DNA from: Trichostrongylus colubriformis
Taxonomy: Eukaryota > Nematoda > Chromadorea > Rhabditida > Trichostrongylidae
NCBI GenBank assembly: GCA_963978905.1
Contig: OZ022261.1
Coordinates: 25,417,686-25,481,685 of the forward strand
Direction of reading: 5' to 3'
DNA length: 64,000 bases
The translations under genes and the position numbers were made by a program. The notes below the pieces were generated by a model. That model saw only the letters and a list, made by a program, of their open reading frames with translations. It did no database searches and was not told the origin of the DNA. Below, piece by piece: positions 57,916 through 64,000 of this stretch (positions within the stretch are counted from its first letter, which is position 1; each line of letters opens with the position of its first letter).

Positions 57916-60900
57916 AAGAATATACTTACTCTAATGGAAACGAAGTTGTAAAACCTTCAAAACAACGATCGGCATTAATAAAACAGCAGAAGCAAAGAAT
58001 GGGCAGACAAACTGTCGCAGTATTCTCTGAGAGTATGAAAAATATGTCTGAAGTGAGCTGGAACCAGAATTCTCATTACCACGTAACACTGCACAAAGTA
58101 TTGCAGAAAACGCGCCCCAAAACCAAATCTGCGCTATTGCGCAGAACACTGCTCGTTTGTCATTTGAGCGCTGCACTATGGAAGGAATATACTAATTTAC
58201 TGTGAGGAATATACTTACTCTAATGGAAACGAAGTTATAAAATCTTAAAAACAACGATCGGCTACAATAAAACAGCAGAAGCAAAGAATGGGCAGACCGT
58301 GAGAATATGAAAAATATATCTGAAGTGAGCTGGAACCAGAATTCTGATTACCACGTAACGTTGCACAAAGTACTGCAGAAAACGCGCCCCAAAACCAAAT
58401 CTGCGCTATTGCGCAGTACACTGCTCGTTTGTCATTTGAGCGCAGCACTAAGGAAGGAATACACTAATTTACTGTGAGGAATATACTTACTCTAATGGAA
58501 ACGAAGTTATAAAATCTTAAAAACAATGATCGGCAACAATAAAATAGCAGAAGCAGAGAATGGGCAGACTCTGAGAATATGAAAAATTCTGAAGTGAGCT
58601 GGAACCAGAATTCTGATTACCACGTAACATTGCACAAAGTATTGCAGAAAACGCGCCCCAAAACCAAATCTGCGCTATTGCGCAGTACACTGCTCGATTG
58701 TCATTTGAGCGCAGCACTAAGGAAGGAATATACTAATTTACTGTGACGAATATACTTACTCTAATGGAAACGAAGTATAAAACCTTCAAAACAACGATCG
58801 GCAACAATAAAATAGCAGAAGCAGAGAATGGGCAGACTCTGAGAATATGAAAAATTCTGAAGTGAGCTGGAACCAGAATTCTGATTACCACGTAACATTG
58901 CACAAAGTATTGCAGAAAACGCGCCCCAAAACCAAATCTGCGCTATTGCGCAGTACACTGCTCGTTTGTCATTTGAGCGCAGCACTAAGGAAGGAATACA
59001 CTAATTTATTGTGAGGAATATACTTACTCTAATGGAAACGAAGTTATAAATTCTTAAAAACAACGATCGGCAACAATAAAACAGCAGAAGCAAAGAATGG
59101 GCAGACTCTGAGAATATGAAAAATATGTCTGAAGTGAGCTGGAACCAGAATTCTGATTACCACGTAACGTTGCACAAAGTACTGCAGAAAACGCGCCCCA
59201 AAACCAAATCTGCGCTATTGCGCAGTACACTGCTCGATTGTCATTTGAGCGCAGCACTAAGGAAGGAATATACTAATTTACTGTGACGAATATACTTACT
59301 CTAATGGAAACGAAGTTATAAAATCTTAAAAACAATGATCGGCAACAATAAAACAGCAGAAGCAAAGAATGGGCAGACTCTGAAAATATGAAAAATTCTG
59401 AAGTGAGCTGGAACCAGAATTCTGGGCGCTACTGGAGTTGGGGGGGGGCCACTCGACAAAAGCAAGAGTCGCGCCTGATTTCAGCTTATAGGCACTCCCA
59501 AGGTTATTTTGTGCCTAGATACAGCTAACTAACTAAAAAAACCAATTGAATTATTCTTGCAAAAGTGTATTACGATAGGATGAAAAAAAAAGTACGAATT
59601 TGCTTTACAGAATGGTTTTTATGCAGAATTCGAACCCGATTCGGCTAGCGCTATGGCCTCTCTGCGCTCTAGCCGTGCGTTAGAGACGCAGAGACACTAC
59701 TGCAGTGGGCCCCCCCCCCCCGAACTCCAGTAGCACCGAATTCTGATTACCACGTAACGTTGCACAAAGTACTGCAGAAAACGCGCCCCAAAACCAAATC
59801 TGCGCTATTGCGCAGTACACTGCTCGATTGTCATTTGAGCGCAGCACTAAGGAAGGAATATACTAATTTACTGTGAGGAATATACTTACTCTAATGGAAA
59901 CGAAGTATAAAACCTTCAAAACAACGATCGGCAACAATAAAATAGCAGAAGCAAAGAATGGGCAGACAAACTGTCGCAGTATTCTCTGAGAGTATGAAAA
60001 ATATGTCTGAAGTGAGCTGGAACCAGAATTCTCATTACCACGTAACACTGCACAAAGTACTGCAGAAAACGCACCCCAAAACCAAATCTGCGCTATTGCG
60101 CAGTACACTGCTCGATTGTCATTTGAGCGCAGCACTAAGGAAGGAATATACTAATTTACTGTGAGGAATATACTTACTCTAATGGAAACGAAGTATAAAA
60201 CCTTCAAAACAACGATCGGCAACAATAAAATAGCAGAAGCAGAGAATGGGCAGACAGACTGTCGCAGTATTCTCTGAGAATATGAAAAATTCTGAAGTGA
60301 GCTGGAACCAGAATTCTGATTACCACGTAACATTGCACAAAGTACTGCAGAAAACGCGCCCCAAAACCAAATCTGCGCTATTGCGCAGTACACTGCTCGA
60401 TTGTCATTTGAGCGCAGCACTAAGGAAGGAATATACTAATTTACTGTGAGGAATATACTTACTCTAATGGAAACGAAGTATAAAACCTTCAAAACAACGA
60501 TCGGCAACAATAAAATAGCAGAAGCAAAGAATGGGCAGACAAACTGTCGCAGTATTCTCTGAGAGTATGAAAAATATGTCTGAAGTGAGCTGGAACCAGA
60601 ATTCTCATTACCACGTAACACTGCACAAAGTATTGCAGAAAACGCGCCCCGAAACCAAATCTGCGCTATTGCGCAGAACACTGCTCGTTTGTCATTTGAG
60701 CGCTGCACTATGGAAGGAATATACTAATTTACTGTGAGGAATATACTTACTCTAATGGAAACGAAGTTATAAATTCTTAAAAACAACGATCGGCAACAAT
60801 AAAACAGCAGAAGCAAAGAATGGGCAGACTCTGAGAATATGAAAAATATGTCTGAAGTGAGCTGGAACCAGAATTCTGATTACCACGTAACGTTGCACAA

Positions 60901-61800
60901 AGTACTGCAGAAAACGCGCCCCAAAACCAAATCTGCGCTATTGCGCAGTACACTGCTCGATTGTCATTTGAGCGCAGCACTAAGGAAGGAATATACTAAT
61001 TTACTGTGAGGAATATACTTACTCTAATGGAAACGAAGTTATAAAATCTTGAAAACAACGATCGGCAACAATAAAACAGCAGAAGCAAAGAATGGGCAGA
61101 CTCTGAGAATATGAAAAATATGTCTGAAGTGAGCTGAAACCAGAATTCTGATTACCACGTAACGTTGCACAAAGTATTGCAGAAAACGCGCCCCAAAACC
61201 AAACCTGCGCTATTGCGCTGTACACTGCTCGATTGTCATTTGAGCGCAGCACTAAGGAAGGAATATACTAATTTACTGTGAGGAATATACTTACTCTAAT
61301 GGAAACGAAGTTATAAAATCTTGAAAACAACGATCGGCAACAATAAAACAGCAGAAGCAAAGAATGGGCAGACTCTGAGAATACGAAAAATATGTCTGAA
61401 GTGAGCTGAAACCAGAATTCTGATTACCACGTAACGTTGCACAAAGTATTGCAGAAAACGCGCCCCAAAACCAAACCTGCGCTATTGCGCTGTACACTGC
61501 TCGATTGTCATTTGAGCGCAGCACTAAGGAAGGAATATACTAATTTACTGTGAGGAATATACTTACTCTAATGGAAACGAAGTTATAAAATCTTGAAAAC
61601 AACGATCGGCAACAATAAAACAGCAGAAGCAAGGAATGGGCAGACTCTGAGAATATGAAAATATGTCTGAAGTGAGCTGGAACCAGAATTCTGTTTACCA
61701 CGTAACTTGCACAAAGTACTGCAGAAAACGCGCCCTAAAACTAAATCTGCGCTATTGCGCAGTACACTGCTCGTTTGTCGTGTGAGCGCAGCACTAATCT
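57916..61800. repeat. Satellite array, 13 monomers of about 270 or 287 bp
   Basis: The marker TATACTTACTCTAATGGAAA starts at 57921, 58210, 58482, 58751, 59019, 59291, 59881, 60169, 60454, 60742, 61014, 61286 and 61558. Spacings fall in two classes: 268-272 and 285-289. The long form (copies 1, 7, 8, 9) carries 17 extra bases reading CAAACTGTCGCAGTATT; the short form lacks them. Each unit includes TGCGCTATTGCGCA, a small palindrome. Spacings are mostly not multiples of three, so the repeated minus-strand frame (starting MLRSNDN or MQRSNDK) is not a repeat protein. One copy is interrupted by a MITE. Confidence 0.9.
59425..59737. mobile_element. hAT-like MITE in the satellite, 8-bp duplication GAATTCTG
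   Basis: GG(C/T)GCTACTGGAGTT plus a G-run at the left is mirrored at the right, and GAATTCTG lies on both sides (59417-59424, 59738-59745). Other monomers show the empty site AACCAGAATTCTGATTACC. 313 bp. The minus strand inside has GGCTAGAGCGC and GGTTCGAATTC (59674-59626), resembling pol III A and B boxes. Confidence 0.8.
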
Positions 61801-62730
61801 TTCGCTGCGACCAAGTATGTGCAGTATGTTGCTCCATATACTTTCTGTGCAATAGCATCTTCATAAAATCGGGAGCAAATCAACATGCGTTCCAATGAAT
61901 GATGGGAAGTGAGTATTTGGAATATCTGCACATTTCTGGTTTATTTACATACTTGTTATTATCTAGTTAACACATATCAAGTTATGTTTTACACATATCA
62001 GGCGTGATGCAACTTTTGGAGAGAGCGTTTTTGACAGGTTATTTTGTGTGAGATTTAATGTAGAACCTTACTTCTACGTAAAAGTAAGAAAATTAAGGTT
62101 GTATGTGACGGAAGGTTCGTCGTAGATGATGCACAATCTTTTTTGCAGTGTTTATCTTCATTTGTTGTCCTATTGTTGTGGTTACATCGTGACGTTTCTT
62201 TCGAAACTTTTAGCCTTTCAATGCTCTCCTGAGTGAAGAATCAGTGAATTTTGATTCCTCAAAGTCTCAACCTAGTCGCTTCTTCATCAAAATCTTTAAG
62301 GAGAGGATGAAAGAGAGGGTAAGTTCCTCTTTGGTTTGTGGTTAAGCGCTGAACGCGTATCAAAGATCAAAAGTACCTGAATCAGAGTCATACCGGCATT
62401 CATCTCTGACACATATTTTTTTTAATGAGCCAGACAATTTCAATAAAGCCACATTCAACGAAGAAGCAATATCGGTCAGTTTATAATTTTTCACTTTTTT
62501 CCCAGAGCGAAGCACTCAAAGAAAAAGTTGGAAAGGGGTCCCGCATCCAATATTTTCCGCCGACTATTTGACAAATTGGCTACCCATTTTCGTGATGCAG
62601 TTGAATAGTGATTGAGCTTTCAGAACTGCCCTTGTGAGTATTTCAGTTCCTGATGTGAACCTGGACGCATCTTGTCCGCCCGTAATAGCTCCTGCACTCG
62701 GTTGGAAACAGTGGACAGCGTGTTGGTGCA
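61800..62730. other. Weak plus-strand exon candidates only
   Basis: A frame at 62213-62320 (NALLSEESVNFDSSKSQPSR, ending AGG|GTAAGT) and another at 62654-62746 (PDVNLDASCPPVIAPALGWK) have good splice edges, but they do not join to each other in phase through the 62506 acceptor. I do not call a gene. Confidence 0.25.
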
Positions 62731-62735
62731 GCCGT

Positions 62736-63979
62736 CTAAGGAAATGTAAGTTTCATGTCATTGAATGAAATGACATCATTGTCCGGACTTCCTGGCGATT
62801 TCGCGAAATGTTTTTGACGATTGTTTGCCACTAAAGGTCGGTATCCAGCGTGAAGCTCCATCTGGCAATGATTAGAATCCAGGGAATGTATCGTGAGCGT
62901 TGTTTGCAGAGTTTTCTCTTTTAATAACTTCCTCTCAGTAGTATTCAGGAGGAAGATGAACATCAAAAATCTTCATGCTTCACTTGGCTGAACCGTTTGC
63001 AAATCGCCACAAAATGCTCTCGGAGTATGGAGACCGGCTAGTTCATCTACGACTACCAGGAATCTCATCTAGACACATTTCCAGGATGGACATTTCATGA
63101 AGTTTCCCGGTTTTCAATTATATGAAGGTGGATCAGCTACATGTCAAAAAGGTTACTTAAAAATGCTTCGTCGAAATTTCAGATGGATTTCAACGTTAGT
63201 TTGGATCTGCAAATTTCTTTTCTTGAAGATAACGCACAAGGCGCTGCTGTCTCGATTTGTTCTGAGTTGGTATTGCGTGGATAAGTGATGTATTTTTTTT
63301 TTTGCTGATTACTGTCTTGTTACTTGTAGGGTGAGTGCCTGTAGAAACTATATTTTTAATCCAATTTTTTTTCCTTTAATTCCAAGTTGATGTTTCTATA
63401 AGTGAAGCTTGTTGTTCTATGGTATTTCTCAGACTTCAAAATATATACAAACTTTCGCGGTCATTCCGAGAAATAGTGCAATGTGCTATGGAAACACGGT
63501 CAATATGTATCCTGCTATTTTTTTTTCGAAACACGAAAACTTTCAATGTTGAGCAATTCGAGGAAAATGACGTAAATTTGGGAATCTCCGGTGCTCGATA
63601 GCGTGCGATCGAGGAAAGGGGCTATTAAACGAAACAAAAGGCACACTAGGCACTTATAGTCGCTAAAGCTGCACAACACTCAAATCGATACATGTGTCTG
63701 TGAAATAGTACGTACCAATACGTGACTCAATCTACCCGGTCACCTCTTGGTCCTTTCACATGTCATAAAATCTAACATTCACCTGTAAGCACTGTAATTA
63801 TCTAACAGTAACAACCATGATTCTATCCAGCCTTCACTTATTTCCATGACGTTTAACTTATCAACAACAACAACAATTTCATTGAAATAAACAGCATGAA
63901 AACATGCAACATGGCCGAGCAGTGGACGCAAGATGTATTGGTCAAAAATTAACTTTCGACGTCGTTGTTTCGCGTTCAT
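62736..63979 (-). CDS. Possible two-exon gene end, function unknown
   Basis: Exon 63979-63786 (MNAKQRRRKLIFDQYILRPL ... LLLLDNYSAY, donor TTACAG|GTGAAT, phase 2) could join a terminal exon starting near 62923 after TACTGAGAG (KLLKEKTLQTTLTIHSLDSN ... ISFNDMKLTFP and stop at 62736). The join keeps frame, but the acceptor is weak and the gene may start beyond the window. No family recognised. Confidence 0.28.
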
Positions 63980-64000
63980 AGGCTGTTTGCGCTGCTGGTC

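Noticed and set aside
59626..59674. Functional tRNA gene
   Set aside because: A- and B-box-like motifs are present on the minus strand, but I could not form an acceptor stem or anticodon arm. At most it is a tRNA-derived relic inside a MITE.
57916..61800. Repeated minus-strand frames (MLRSNDN...) in every satellite unit, resembling a tandem gene family
   Set aside because: The frames are the same DNA repeated, do not extend across unit boundaries because most spacings are not multiples of three, and lack splice or initiation context. Satellite DNA explains them.
57916..61800. CRISPR-like or piRNA-like array
   Set aside because: Units are about 270-287 bp with no short repeat/variable spacer pattern, and the genome is animal.

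Overview
The window is gene-sparse, repeat-rich animal DNA that reads as a clade V (strongylid, hookworm-like) nematode. Four things support this: a split Srh-type nematode chemoreceptor with a second partial paralogue, a secreted protein made of four ShKT domains, 3' splice sites of the TTTTCAG type (some abutting ATG codons, as expected for spliced-leader trans-splicing), and a dense load of mariner, LINE, hAT-like and palindromic MITE elements inside long introns. Species cannot be fixed from the sequence alone.

Layout. 1-3.1 kb: first coding exon of an Srh receptor (minus) among MITE copies. 3.6-12 kb: nested mobile DNA, namely a 1.5 kb inverted-repeat element, a 427 bp fold-back, a decayed LINE and a decayed mariner. 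13.7-18.6 kb: a complete four-exon Srh receptor (minus). 20.8-28.7 kb: a Lys-rich gene (minus) with a tandemly duplicated exon, invaded by two oppositely oriented copies of one hAT-like element with 8-bp target-site duplications. 30-33 kb: LINE 3' end, MITEs. 33.97-41.05 kb: a complete 22-exon PANK4-type gene (pantothenate kinase-like domain plus DUF89 phosphatase), which I could join in phase from start to stop with two GC-AG introns. 42.7-45.8 kb: complete 8-exon ShKT gene on the same strand. 47.4-48.0 kb: small two-exon gene (minus) encoding five 20-residue repeats. 48.8-53.2 kb: unrecognised minus-strand exons around a large inverted-repeat complex. 54-57.4 kb: candidate exons and MITEs. 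57.9-61.8 kb: 13-copy satellite of two monomer lengths, interrupted by a hAT-like MITE. 62.7-64 kb: candidate minus-strand exons running off the window.

The PANK4-type gene is the only housekeeping gene recognised (coenzyme A metabolism). The Srh genes point to chemosensation and the ShKT gene to secretion. No operon or shared pathway links them. All exon joins were made by eye from splice signals, phase continuity and family alignment remembered from knowledge, so boundaries need transcript data. No CRISPR, rRNA or functional tRNA gene was seen.
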